This document shows positions 43,303-51,706 of a stretch of 64,000 nucleotides of DNA, piece after piece. Both the position numbers and the translations under genes were made by a program. This stretch comes from Mycetocola miduiensis (GTDB lineage Bacteria; Actinomycetota; Actinomycetes; Actinomycetales; Microbacteriaceae): assembly GCF_900115155.1 (NCBI RefSeq), contig NZ_FOVM01000003.1, positions 86,747 to 150,746 on the forward strand. The letters are read 5' to 3'. The number at the start of each line of letters is the position of its first letter. The stretch's first letter is position 1. The notes under the pieces were generated by a model. That model had not been told where the DNA came from, made no database searches, and worked only from the letters and a program-made list of their open reading frames with translations.

Positions 43303-45009
43303 ATGACCGAAACCGAGACGAGTTCCGGGCCGATCATCCTCGCCTGCGCGGCGGCTGATGACACGAGGGAACGACTCGCCGCTGAACTGCAGAGCCGCTA
43401 TTCCGCGAGCTATCGCATCCTTTCGTCGTCAAGCGCTGCCGAATCTGCCGAGTTGCTCCGCCGCGCCGCAGCCGACGGACATGCGGTCGCCCTCGTCCTC
43501 TCCGACGACCTCACTGAAGACGAGAACGAAGGGACAATCTTCGATGTCGCGCGCCGTCTGTTTCCCGACGTGCGCCGTGGGCTCGTCGTGCGGTGGGGTT
43601 CCTGGGTGGACCCAGACGTGGCCCAGGCCATCTTCAGTGCCATGACCCGCACGCTGATCGACTATTACGTGGTGCAACCACGGCACACACCCGACGAATA
43701 CTTCCACCGCATGGTGACCGAGTTCCTGCTCGAATGGGAGCGGGCAGCGGGCGACCACTCGCCCGATGCGATCGTCCTCGGCCGGGACGGGTTGCCGCGG
43801 GTCCATGAGATCCGACGGTTCCTGTCGCGGGCCGGCATCCGTTTTCGTTATGCGGCTCCCGGCTCCGCGCTCGCCGAGGGGACGGCCGAGGAGACGGGGC
43901 TCCCGGCGTCGGACGCGCCGGCGGTGCGCCTCGCCGACGGCAGGCTCCTCGTCGACCCGGCAAACGCGGAATTAGCGGATGCCGTCGGCCTCACCACCAC
44001 TCTGCCGTCGCACACCGTCGACCTCACAATCATCGGCGCCGGGCCCGGCGGGCTCGCCGCCGCGGTTTACGCCGCTTCTGAGGGCCTCGACACCCTTGTC
44101 CTGGAGCGGGAGTCGATCGGCGGGCAGGCCGGGTCCAGCTCGCTCATCCGCAACTACCTCGGTTTCTCGCGGGGCGTCTCCGGCGCTGAACTGTCCGAGC
44201 GCGCCTACCAGCAGGCCTGGGTCTTCGGCGCCCGCTTCGGCCACACACGTGAAGTCGTCGGTATGGAGGTGGACGATGACGGGTTCGTGCTCCATGTGGC
44301 CCCTGGTGACACCGTGCGCGCCCGCGCGGTTGTACTCGCCACCGGTGTGTCCTATCGGAGGCTCGCAATTCCCGGACTCGACCCGTGGGTAGGCTCTGCG
44401 GTGTTCTACGGGGCATCCGCCGTCGAAGCGAAGGCACAGACCGGTCGGATCGTGCACGTGGTCGGCGGAGGCAACTCCGCCGGCCAGGCGGCGTTGCACC
44501 TCGCCCGCTACGCGGCATCCGTCTCGTTGATCGTTCGCAGCCCGAATCTCGCGGCCAGCATGTCCGCCTACCTCATCGACGAGCTGTCGGCGGCGGGCGT
44601 CGCGGTGCTCACCGAGACCAAGGTCGTCGGCGGCGGGGGTACCGGCGATCGGCTCGACCATCTGGTGCTGCGGCACAGGGGCACGGGCGAGGAGACCACT
44701 GTTCCCTCGCATGCGCTGTTCATCACGATCGGCGCCGCCCCGCATACTGGCTGGTTGCCCGACGCGGTGCTGCGTGACGACTGGGGGTTCGTCTGGACCG
44801 GAAGCGACGTTGTCCTTGAGGGTGGTCGCAGGGCCTGGTCCCACGAACGGGCGCCGGGGTCGCTCGAGGCGTCCGTACCCGGATTCTTCGCCATCGGTGA
44901 TGTGCGGCGCGGGTCAGTCAAACGTGTCGCCTCGGCCGTCGGGGAAGGGTCAGTGGTGATCTCGTCCGTGCACGCGTTTCTCGCGGAGCAGTCGGCCGAG
45001 AAGGGCTGA
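43303..45009 (+). CDS. Fused receiver-like / thioredoxin reductase-like flavoprotein lacking the redox disulfide
   Basis: A 568-residue protein. Residues 10-145 look like a receiver-type domain (LACAAADDTRERLAAEL; acidic pair at 68-69 in VLSDDL). Residues 155-225 form a small alpha-beta domain, and 238-560 a thioredoxin-reductase-like FAD/NAD(P) module with GAGPGG at 245-250, a second VVGGGNSAGQAA and a final FFAIGDVR. The CxxC of thioredoxin reductases, expected just before the second GxGxxA, is replaced by FYGASAVEAK with no Cys. It is therefore unlikely to reduce thioredoxin. Relatives are named fused response regulator/thioredoxin-disulfide reductase. GGAGGAGGAG precedes the ATG. Confidence 0.88.
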   Translation: MTETETSSGPIILACAAADDTRERLAAELQSRYSASYRILSSSSAAESAELLRRAAADGHAVALVLSDDLTEDENEGTIFDVARRLFPDVRRGLVVRWGSWVDPDVAQAIFSAMTRTLIDYYVVQPRHTPDEYFHRMVTEFLLEWERAAGDHSPDAIVLGRDGLPRVHEIRRFLSRAGIRFRYAAPGSALAEGTAEETGLPASDAPAVRLADGRLLVDPANAELADAVGLTTTLPSHTVDLTIIGAGPGGLAAAVYAASEGLDTLVLERESIGGQAGSSSLIRNYLGFSRGVSGAELSERAYQQAWVFGARFGHTREVVGMEVDDDGFVLHVAPGDTVRARAVVLATGVSYRRLAIPGLDPWVGSAVFYGASAVEAKAQTGRIVHVVGGGNSAGQAALHLARYAASVSLIVRSPNLAASMSAYLIDELSAAGVAVLTETKVVGGGGTGDRLDHLVLRHRGTGEETTVPSHALFITIGAAPHTGWLPDAVLRDDWGFVWTGSDVVLEGGRRAWSHERAPGSLEASVPGFFAIGDVRRGSVKRVASAVGEGSVVISSVHAFLAEQSAEKG

Positions 45010-45014
45010 CCGTC

Positions 45015-45887
45015 TCACGGTGCCGGCGCGAGCAGCTCACGCAGTCGCATTGCGTCGTACGGCGCCCGGACCTTGACGTCGTTGTCGCAGTACACGTAGA
45101 CGTCGCGGGGCAGGCCATCGCTGACGCTGGCGCCGGTGCGCCAGCCGTCGATGCGGGCCGCCCATTCCTGCAGGGACTCCTCCGGGTAGCCGCTGACATA
45201 CAGTTCCTGCGCGCCGTGCAGCCGCACGTAAACGAAGTCGGAGGTCACCTCGAACATCTGCGGGAAGTGCCCGGCACTGTCGGCGACGACGAGGCCGACA
45301 TCCTGCTCCCGCATGAGCTCGACGAACTCCTCACAGTCGAAGCTCGGATGCCGCACCTCGACACAGTGCCGGATCGGCCGGTCAGCGTCGGTCCGCAGCC
45401 AGGTTCGGTCTTTCAGCCGTTCGTCGTGGCCACGCGCGAACTCGACGGCGGCCGTCGTCGTCCGCGGCAGCGCGGAGAGGAAGGAGCGCACCAGTTCCGG
45501 ATCGAATTCGAGGTTCGGTGGAAGCTGCCAGAGGATCGGGCCGAGCTTGGGTCCGAGCGCGAGCAGCCCCGACGCGAAGAAGTTCGGCAGTGCCGTGTCG
45601 GCGTTTCGCAACCGGAGCAGGTGGGTGAGATACCGGCTTCCCTTCACCGCGAACACGAAGTCGTCTGGCACCTCAGAGGCCCAGCGCACATAGCTGGCGG
45701 GTGTTTGGAGCGAGTAGAACGACCCGTTGATCTCGACCGAGTCGAGGCGTTCCGCGGCGTACGCGAGTTCCTTTTTCTGGACGAGGCCTTTCGGGTAGAA
45801 CACCGACCGCCACGGCTTGTACCGCCAGCCTGAGATCCCGATGCGCGCCGTACCGATGTCGCTACCGGGTGGGCGCTGGCCAGACAT
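45015..45887 (-). CDS. DUF72-family protein
   Basis: A 290-residue TIM-barrel-like protein of the DUF72/YecE family: RIGISGWRYKPWRSVFYP, VEINGSFYSLQ, FAVKGSRYLTH, ILWQLPPN and FVYVRLHGAQELY. The biochemical function of the family is unknown. It overlaps the upstream gene by 26 bases, and its stop lies 5 bases from the convergent TrxR-like gene, so no terminator separates them. Confidence 0.93.
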   Translation of the reverse strand: MSGQRPPGSDIGTARIGISGWRYKPWRSVFYPKGLVQKKELAYAAERLDSVEINGSFYSLQTPASYVRWASEVPDDFVFAVKGSRYLTHLLRLRNADTALPNFFASGLLALGPKLGPILWQLPPNLEFDPELVRSFLSALPRTTTAAVEFARGHDERLKDRTWLRTDADRPIRHCVEVRHPSFDCEEFVELMREQDVGLVVADSAGHFPQMFEVTSDFVYVRLHGAQELYVSGYPEESLQEWAARIDGWRTGASVSDGLPRDVYVYCDNDVKVRAPYDAMRLRELLAPAP

Positions 45888-46299
45888 AAGGAAGATCGTC
45901 GGGGACGCCGGGGAACAGGGGTCCGTAGTGGGCGGGGTCTTTGCGGATCAGGTTGGATCGGTGACTGAGATGCAGGGCTTCGTCCCCGATCCACGGCGGC
46001 AGCTCGAGTTCGTCTTGGCTGAGGAGCTCCACCTCGGGGGCGAACATCAGCACCTGCTCACGCACCGTGTCAGAGTGGCCGCGCTCGATCCAGGCATCCG
46101 TCATCTCCAGACCGTACCGGGTCAGCGCCGGAACGTAACCGCGCCACATCTTCGCCGCCGGGTGGTTGCGCCAGCCATACGTGGGAATGGTCACCGCACG
46201 CAGGAGCTGCAGCGCTTCGACACGCTGCTTGCCGAGCCGGGCTCGGTCGAGCACTCGGGCACTCTCGGCGAAAGAGGAATACGGAAGGAACGTCTGCAC
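45862..46299 (-). CDS. Pyrimidine-dimer DNA glycosylase-like protein (MSMEG_6728 type)
   Basis: A 145-residue protein: QTFLPYSSFAESARVLDRARLGKQRVEALQLL followed by WRNHPAAKMWRGY, the pattern of the small T4 endonuclease V-like (pyrimidine dimer DNA glycosylase) family, here of the actinobacterial MSMEG_6728 subgroup. In the phage enzyme the N-terminal amine is the nucleophile; whether this protein is active cannot be judged. The GTG start is the only one near the conserved N-terminus. It overlaps the DUF72 gene and is divergent from the DNA ligase, which fits a DNA-repair neighbourhood. Confidence 0.78.
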   Translation of the reverse strand: MQTFLPYSSFAESARVLDRARLGKQRVEALQLLRAVTIPTYGWRNHPAAKMWRGYVPALTRYGLEMTDAWIERGHSDTVREQVLMFAPEVELLSQDELELPPWIGDEALHLSHRSNLIRKDPAHYGPLFPGVPDDLPYVWPAPTR

Positions 46300-46399
46300 A
46301 GTGGCACGACGCTAACACCGGCCCTCCTTGAGACGGTAAGGGTTGACGCGTCGACTCCCGCCACTGTCGGAGCGGCCTGGAGTGCGGCAGGATCGAGCC

Positions 46400-47443
46400 A
46401 TGGAAACTGCGCTCCCCTCTCCCATGCTCGCCAAAGCGGTCGACGCCGTTCCCGACCAGAACAGCGTCGACGGCGGGCTCAGTTACGAGCCGAAGTGGGA
46501 CGGGTTCCGCGCGATCATCGCCTTCGACGGCGAAACCGTCGAGATCGGCAGCCGCGGAGCCAAGATGCTGACCCGCTACTTTCCTGAACTGACGGATGCT
46601 CTCAGCCGGCTCCTGACTGAACCTTGCATCCTCGACGGCGAGATCGTCGTTCCGACCGGCGTGGCCGGCGGCCAGCGGCTGGATTGGGAGGCGCTGACGG
46701 CCAGGATTCATCCGGCGGACAGCCGGGTGAAGACGCTTGCGGCTGAGACGCCGGCGATGTTCGTCGCGTTCGACCTTCTCGAACAGCGCGGGGAAAGCTT
46801 TCTCGACGTGCCATTCGGCGAGCGGCGGGCACGGCTGGAGGCACTCGTCGGCAGTGCCGAGCATCCGCTGCACCTCACCCGTACGACGACGGACGTGGAC
46901 CTCGCGAGAAAGTGGCTGGTCGAATTCGAGGGCGCGGGACTCGACGGTGTTGTCGCGAAACCGCTCGCGGCGGGGTACGCGCCGGGCAAACGGCTGATGC
47001 TGAAGATCAAACACCATCGGAGTGCGGATGTCGTGATCGTCGGCTACCGCGTGCACAAGAGCGGCAGCGGTGTCGGGTCACTGCTCCTGGGCCTCTACGA
47101 CGACGCGGGCATCCTGCGCAACGTCGGAGGGGCATCCGCGTTCAGCAACGCCCGACGGCGTGAGCTGGTCGACGAACTCGCTCCCCTTGTGCTGAGGGAC
47201 GAGGACGGCGAAATCGCAACCGCGGCGACGGACCGCAGCAGGTTCAGCGCCAGCAAGGATGTCTCGTTCGTCCCGTTGCAGCCGACGCTCGTCGCCGAGG
47301 TGCAGTACGACCAGATGGAGGGCATGCGGTTCCGTCACACCGTGCAGTTCTCCCGCTGGCGGCCAGACCGGGAAGCCACGTCGTGCACGTTCGAACAGCT
47401 CGATCAGCCGATCGCCTATGACCTCAGCGATGTGTTGGACTAG
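46400..47443 (+). CDS. ligC: ATP-dependent DNA ligase (LigC-like)
   Basis: A 347-residue ligase sealing nicks with ATP. The adenylation domain has the nucleophile Lys32 in EPKWDGFRA, DGEIV (motif III) and EGAGLDGVVAKP (motif IV), followed by the OB-fold domain (LKIKHHRSADVVIVGYR, motif V). The size and the lack of polymerase and nuclease domains fit the LigC group used in repair. I chose the ATG at 46400, just before the conserved start; no strong ribosome site. It is convergent with a LigD-type polymerase across a repeat-rich gap. Confidence 0.94.
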   Translation: METALPSPMLAKAVDAVPDQNSVDGGLSYEPKWDGFRAIIAFDGETVEIGSRGAKMLTRYFPELTDALSRLLTEPCILDGEIVVPTGVAGGQRLDWEALTARIHPADSRVKTLAAETPAMFVAFDLLEQRGESFLDVPFGERRARLEALVGSAEHPLHLTRTTTDVDLARKWLVEFEGAGLDGVVAKPLAAGYAPGKRLMLKIKHHRSADVVIVGYRVHKSGSGVGSLLLGLYDDAGILRNVGGASAFSNARRRELVDELAPLVLRDEDGEIATAATDRSRFSASKDVSFVPLQPTLVAEVQYDQMEGMRFRHTVQFSRWRPDREATSCTFEQLDQPIAYDLSDVLD

Positions 47444-47479
47444 GCAGCCCGCCTCCGCTCCCCCTCCGCTCTCCTCCGC

Positions 47480-47516
47480 TGATCGAGTAGCTCGCTCAGC
47501 GAGCGCATCGAGACCC
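47480..47516. repeat. REP-like palindromic element
   Basis: The sequence GATCGAGTAGCTCGCTCAG continues into CGAGCGCATCGAGACC and folds on a CTCGCT/AGCGAG stem. This palindrome is familiar from intergenic regions of many Microbacteriaceae and related Actinobacteria, where it occurs in many copies. Only one good copy is seen in this window. Confidence 0.6.
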
Positions 47517-48046
47517 CGCGGCGCCACGAATACGCACACTCCAGACCAATTCACCCGGCGCACCGAGTGTTCCCGTCCGCAGTGAGTGGTTCCGTGCATG
47601 CGCTTGCGCCGATGCCAACGGATGCCGCCCGCTCGGCGCCCCGTGGCATCCGCCCACAAGGCCCCACAACGTCACGAATTCACTTGGTTCGGACCAATTC
47701 ACCCCCGGCGCACCGAGTGTTCCCGTCCGGAGTGAGTGATTCCGTGTCATCCGCGGACGCTCCAACCGAAGCGTGCGGGCTACATCAACTCCGCTCGCTT
47801 GAAGGAGCGAAGCGACTGAAGCGTGCGGGAGGCGGCTAAGGCCCCTGGCAGCAGGAAGTCCTCGCCGACGGGCTTCGTCGCTGGCGCTCCTCCAGCCAGC
47901 GGAGGGCCTCCAGCCAGCGGGGGTGGGGCCCTCGCGTCACCGGAAGCACCTAAGAGTCCCCGCGGCGCCACGAATACGCCCACTCCAGACCAATTCACCC
48001 GGCGCACCGCGTGTTTCCGTCCACACTGAGTGATTCCGTGCATGCG
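47514..48046. repeat. Three copies of an about 85-bp dispersed repeat between ligC and ligD-pol
   Basis: The 605-base gene-free gap 47444-48048 holds three same-direction copies at about 47514-47602, 47671-47756 and 47958-48046. The shared core is ACCAATTCACCC, GGCGCACCG.GTGTT.CCGTCC and GTGAGTG.TTCCGTG. The third copy ends two bases before the ligD-pol stop codon. Between the copies lie smaller direct repeats (CTCCAGCCAGCGG near 47887 and 47908; GAAGCGTGCGGG near 47778 and 47818). Two diverged relatives occur at 11.75-11.91 kb. Apparent reading frames here are made of the repeat. Confidence 0.8.
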
Positions 48047-48048
48047 GA

Positions 48049-49095
48049 CTACTCGACCGGCTCGTCCCCGTCCCAGTTCTTCGCGTTCTTCCGGCTCGGC
48101 TGCACACGCGGGGGCTCCCCCGGCATCTTCGGGAAGTCCGGCGGGAACGGTAGCTCTCCGAGGCCGTTGGACAGGTCCCGCTCCCACCATTCGAGCAATA
48201 CGTCGATCGTGCCTGGCTTGTCGTGCATGTTCTCCCACGGGTCGCCGACCGTGCGCAGCCGTTCTGGCAGCGTCAGGATTGTGAACGCGGTCGGGTCGGC
48301 GCCTTCCAGCTCGTCCCACTCGAGCGGGCAGGACACCGGCGCGTGCGCGAGAGCACGTGGGCTGTATGCACCCGCCATCGTGCGGTCCCGGTTGGCCTGG
48401 TTGAAGTCAACGAAGATCCGCTCGCCGCGCTCTTCCTTCCACCAGTTCGTGGTGACCGTGTCAGGCATCCGGCGTTCGAGTTCCCGCGCAGCCGCGATCA
48501 CCGCGTGACGCACGTCGAGGAACTCGCGCTGAGGCTCGATCGGGGCGAAAACGTGGATGCCGCGGTTGCCGCTGGTTTTGACGAAAGCGGTGAGGCCTGC
48601 CTCGTCGAGGACCTTGCGGAGCTCGAACGCGGCGGGGACAGCGTCGCCGAAGTCGGTCCCGGGCTGCGGGTCGAGGTCGATGCGCAACTGGTCGGGGTTG
48701 TCGGAGTTTCCGGCACGGGACGGCCAAGGGTGAAAGACGACGGTGTTCATCTGCACGGCCCAGACGGCTGCCGCCGGTTCGTCGAGGACGACTTGCGGGT
48801 GGGACCGGCCGCTCGGGTAGACCACGGGCACTGACCGCACGAAATCCGGTGCGCCCTTTGGAGGGTTCTTCGAGAAGAACTGTTCGCCGTCGATTCCTCC
48901 GGGGAAGCGCTGAAGGGAGACCGGGCGATCGCCGTTGGCGCGGATGAAGGCGTCGCCAACCTCGATCATGTACGTGGCGAGGTCCAGTTTGGTGAGCCCG
49001 GATTCAGGCCACAGCACCCGGGTTGGGCTGGAGATTCGCACCTCATGCCCTTCGCCGGGTCCGGGGACAGGGAGGACAACTGCGTCGTTTGCCAT
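48049..49095 (-). CDS. LigD-type DNA polymerase/primase domain protein
   Basis: A 348-residue stand-alone polymerase domain of the archaeo-eukaryotic primase superfamily, as in LigD of bacterial non-homologous end joining. Visible are SSPTRVLWPESGLTKLDL at the N-terminus, the catalytic RIDLDPQPG with Asp140 and Asp142, SGNRGIHVFAPI and a later IFVDFNQANRDRT with the third Asp. No ligase, nuclease or Ku is fused or adjacent. Such orphans (PolD1/PolD2 of mycobacteria) fill gaps in repair. It is convergent with the ligase gene. Confidence 0.93.
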   Translation of the reverse strand: MANDAVVLPVPGPGEGHEVRISSPTRVLWPESGLTKLDLATYMIEVGDAFIRANGDRPVSLQRFPGGIDGEQFFSKNPPKGAPDFVRSVPVVYPSGRSHPQVVLDEPAAAVWAVQMNTVVFHPWPSRAGNSDNPDQLRIDLDPQPGTDFGDAVPAAFELRKVLDEAGLTAFVKTSGNRGIHVFAPIEPQREFLDVRHAVIAAARELERRMPDTVTTNWWKEERGERIFVDFNQANRDRTMAGAYSPRALAHAPVSCPLEWDELEGADPTAFTILTLPERLRTVGDPWENMHDKPGTIDVLLEWWERDLSNGLGELPFPPDFPKMPGEPPRVQPSRKNAKNWDGDEPVE

Positions 49096-49140
49096 GGGAA
49101 CAACCTAGCGGCGCACCGGGCACCCAAGCCATGGCAGTGC

Positions 49141-49182
49141 AGGAGAGGCCCCACCCCGACGTGACGGGGTGGGGTCCCTCCT
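49141..49182 (-). terminator. GC-rich hairpin after the ScyD-like gene
   Basis: The arms CCCCACCCCG (49149-49158) and CGGGGTGGGG (49165-49174) pair perfectly, and flanking AGGAGAGG/TCCCTCCT extend the stem with mismatches. It lies just beyond the stop of the ScyD-like gene. There is no T-tract, so its strength as a terminator is uncertain. Confidence 0.6.
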
Positions 49183-49202
49183 GCGGTTTAGCGCCGATCC
49201 CG

Positions 49203-50231
49203 CTAGTGTCCGTGCCTGGTGCCCTGGCAGTCCCCGTGGCCGATCAGGTTGGTGATCTTAAGGACGTCGCCACCGAGGGTCACGACGTAGGCCGTGTTCC
49301 TGACGACTTCGAGTGACGTGGGCAGGTTGAGGTCTTCGGCGATCACCGACACCTCACCGTCGCGGTGAACCATGAGCAGTTCTCCGCTGTCCGGAAGGGC
49401 AGGAGAGCCCTCGATCACGTCACCAGGTGAATCCCCCTGCGAGAGGGCGAAGAGCGAACCGCAGCGACCGGTTTCGACGTCGATCATCAGGCTGTATCCG
49501 GATGCGACGGTGCTGGCTGTTGGGCTGTCTGCCTTCCAGGAGAAGCTGACGATCCGGCCGTCCTCGGGCAGGTACGGGACCGGCCCGGCTTGAGCGAGGT
49601 ATACCGTGCGGCCCTTCACATCCAGCCCGGTGGGTACGACGTTCTCGAACTGGATCACCTCCGAAACGGAGCCATCGAGCGTCACAAGCAGAACGCGGTT
49701 GTGGTGCCCGTCGGTGACGAGGAAGCCGCCGTGCACCGGCTGGAGCGCGAATTGCAGACCGCTGGGCTGGTCGAAGGGCGTGTCAGGAGGATTCATGGTG
49801 GACCAGGCGCCGAGGTCGGCGATCAGGGTGAAGCTGTCGGCGTCGTCGATCCGGTAGATACCGTTCACCTCTGAACCACCGACATCCGGGCCGACCAGGG
49901 TGACGAGGGCGTATGCGGTGTCGCCGACGAAGGCGACGTCCGTGATACCGCCGATGCCGACGACATCCGACGGCAGGCCGCTGGCGAAGGTCGAGGTCGC
50001 CCCGCTGTCCAGATCGATGCGGGTGATCTCGCCGGTTGCGCTCTGGGGAACGTAGAGCGCCCGGTCGGGGCCGATTGCGCTTCCTGTTGTGCCTTGCAGG
50101 CCCGACGCGAGAACGGTGACCGTGGGTTCGCCGGTGTTCGGTGTGGCCGAAGCAGCGGCGGGCACGAGAAGGGCTGGCAGCAGAAGTGCCGCCGTCGCGG
50201 CACCAAACAACGCTGTTCGTGATGTTTTCAT
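49203..50231 (-). CDS. Secreted ScyD/ScyE-family beta-propeller protein
   Basis: A 342-residue exported protein. The signal peptide (about 1-29) has a hydrophobic core ending in AAASA before TPN, a good signal peptidase I site. The mature part consists of repeated blades such as GSAIGPDRALYVPQSATGEI and GLQFALQPVHGGFLVTDGH, as in NHL/SMP-30-like propellers of the ScyD/ScyE family. Those names come from the cyanobacterial scytonemin cluster, but actinobacterial members stand alone and have no known role. Hairpin-terminated and probably monocistronic. Confidence 0.85.
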   Translation of the reverse strand: MKTSRTALFGAATAALLLPALLVPAAASATPNTGEPTVTVLASGLQGTTGSAIGPDRALYVPQSATGEITRIDLDSGATSTFASGLPSDVVGIGGITDVAFVGDTAYALVTLVGPDVGGSEVNGIYRIDDADSFTLIADLGAWSTMNPPDTPFDQPSGLQFALQPVHGGFLVTDGHHNRVLLVTLDGSVSEVIQFENVVPTGLDVKGRTVYLAQAGPVPYLPEDGRIVSFSWKADSPTASTVASGYSLMIDVETGRCGSLFALSQGDSPGDVIEGSPALPDSGELLMVHRDGEVSVIAEDLNLPTSLEVVRNTAYVVTLGGDVLKITNLIGHGDCQGTRHGH

Positions 50232-50406
50232 GGGAGTTCTTTCCGGTTGGTGCGTGACATGACCGGATCATGAAGGGAGCGCGCTGGCCATCCCGGCGTT
50301 CGTCGCATCCCGCCCGGCCGTTCTTCGTTCAGGAACTGTGCGGCGATCTGTTTCAGGAACGGTGCGGTGATTGCGCGCCCATCCTGCGCCCGCGGTCGGC
50401 GTGCCG

Positions 50407-50949
50407 TCAACCCTCCCGGCGGGCGTCACGCAGCCGGGCGAGATCGAACCGCCACGCGTGTACCTTGATCGGGTTGCCAGCCGGGTATTCGAAGTCCTCC
50501 ACCCCCGCGAATTCGAAGCCCACCGAGCGGCACAACGCATTGGATGCCCCGTTGTCGATCCGCGGGAACGCAACAAGGGTGTCTCTGTCTCCGTGATCGG
50601 CGGCGTCTTCCAGGCAGGCGGCGAGGCCCTTCGAGGCGAACCCGCGGCCCTGGTGGGCGGTGGCGATGCTCCACCCGGATTCGTAAACGGGGGCATCATG
50701 CCAGGTGGTGGTCCAGTAGCCGACCGAGCCGACGGCATCCGGGATCCCATCGACCCGGATGGTGAACATGCGAGCTTCGCCGCTCTGCCACAGCCGGAGG
50801 AACCTCGACTGTCGTTCGACGATCTTCTCCGGCGACTCGGGCCCGCCGAGGTACACCGTCATCTCGGGGGTGTTGCTCCGCTCGAGGACCGGCTGATCGT
50901 CGGCACTCCATGGAACGATCCGGACCTTGACCTCGTCGCTGGGGTTCAT
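50407..50949 (-). CDS. GNAT-family N-acetyltransferase
   Basis: A 180-residue acetyltransferase with the acetyl-CoA-binding loop AHQGRGFASKGL (Q/RxxGxG/A) and the following DAADHGDRDTLVAFPRIDNGASNALCRSVGFEF region typical of RimJ/RimL-like members, shown here only in part. The ATG overlaps the stop of the HTH gene as ATGA, so it is co-translated with the DUF2975/HTH pair. The acceptor substrate is unknown. Confidence 0.9.
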   Translation of the reverse strand: MNPSDEVKVRIVPWSADDQPVLERSNTPEMTVYLGGPESPEKIVERQSRFLRLWQSGEARMFTIRVDGIPDAVGSVGYWTTTWHDAPVYESGWSIATAHQGRGFASKGLAACLEDAADHGDRDTLVAFPRIDNGASNALCRSVGFEFAGVEDFEYPAGNPIKVHAWRFDLARLRDARREG

Positions 50950-51203
50950 GCCCCGAGCTTAGATTGATCCTCCGACACTCCTCCAGAGTTCACCGGGCTC
51001 TCGGGCTCCCAGCGCAGCAGGTCGCCTGGCTGGCACTGGAGAACGTCGCAGAGCGCCTCGAGGGTGGTGAACCGCACGGCTTTGGCCCGGCCGTTCTTCA
51101 GCACAGCGATGTTCGCGGGCGTGACCCCGACCCGTTCGGCGAGCGTGCCGACGGCCATCTTCCGACGGGCAAGCATGACGTCGATGTCAACGATGATCGG
51201 CAT
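50946..51203 (-). CDS. XRE/Cro-CI family HTH regulator (YozG-like)
   Basis: An 85-residue protein containing a compact HTH_3-type domain: MLARRKMAVGTLAERVGV (helices 1-2), TPANIAVLKNGRAKAV (recognition helix), FTTLEALCDVLQCQPGDLL, then an unstructured tail. Such mini-regulators almost always follow a DUF2975 membrane protein and are thought to act as its paired repressor. Its ATG shares a base with the DUF2975 stop (TGATG). It probably binds the palindrome at 51707-51726. Confidence 0.9.
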   Translation of the reverse strand: MPIIVDIDVMLARRKMAVGTLAERVGVTPANIAVLKNGRAKAVRFTTLEALCDVLQCQPGDLLRWEPESPVNSGGVSEDQSKLGA

Positions 51204-51688
51204 CAGATCACCTCGTTCAGCTCGGATCGCAGCTGCTCGGCTTCGAGTTCCCGGGCGACAGCCTGGGCCAGAAGCGCACGCAGCACGAGGACGATCAGTG
51301 CGACGCCGGCGATGACAAGGGCCGCACCGCAGATCAGTCCGACGATGCCCGGTGCGGCGTCGCCCGGGGCAAGCAGTATGGCGAGCAAGAACGTGAGTAT
51401 GGAGCCAGCCGCGATCGCCCCGATGATGGTGTCGACGTACCGAAACGCACCTCGGGTGAATACTGAGCCGCGGCGCACCATCGTCAGCAGACGCCACACG
51501 CACAACGCGCTGACCTGCATGGTCAGGATGCCCAGGACGAGGATGACGATCAGCAGAATGCGGAGCCGGTCGTCGGTTTCTTCGAGATCCGCCCAGATGA
51601 GCGGCATCATCAGGATCTGGACACCGAGCGAACCGATCAGCGCAAGCGCGATCACGACGCGCAGCGCGAGGATGGGGAGTTTTCCCAT
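51203..51688 (-). CDS. DUF2975-family membrane protein
   Basis: A 161-residue protein with four hydrophobic segments (about 5-30, 45-65, 90-110 and 118-140) and the RRGSVFTRGAFRYVDTIIG segment characteristic of DUF2975. A charged C-terminus (ELEAEQLRSELNEV) faces the cytoplasm. It is the first of three overlapping genes with the HTH regulator and an acetyltransferase. AAGG precedes the ATG, and a promoter with an embedded palindrome lies just upstream. Function unknown. Confidence 0.88.
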   Translation of the reverse strand: MGKLPILALRVVIALALIGSLGVQILMMPLIWADLEETDDRLRILLIVILVLGILTMQVSALCVWRLLTMVRRGSVFTRGAFRYVDTIIGAIAAGSILTFLLAILLAPGDAAPGIVGLICGAALVIAGVALIVLVLRALLAQAVARELEAEQLRSELNEVI

Positions 51689-51706
51689 GAGAGAGCCTTC
51701 TTCCGA

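Noticed and set aside
47444-48048. Several reading frames of 60-180 codons between ligC and ligD-pol
   Set aside because: They run through the repeats on both strands, have no ribosome sites or conserved motifs, and repeat the same peptide in each copy.
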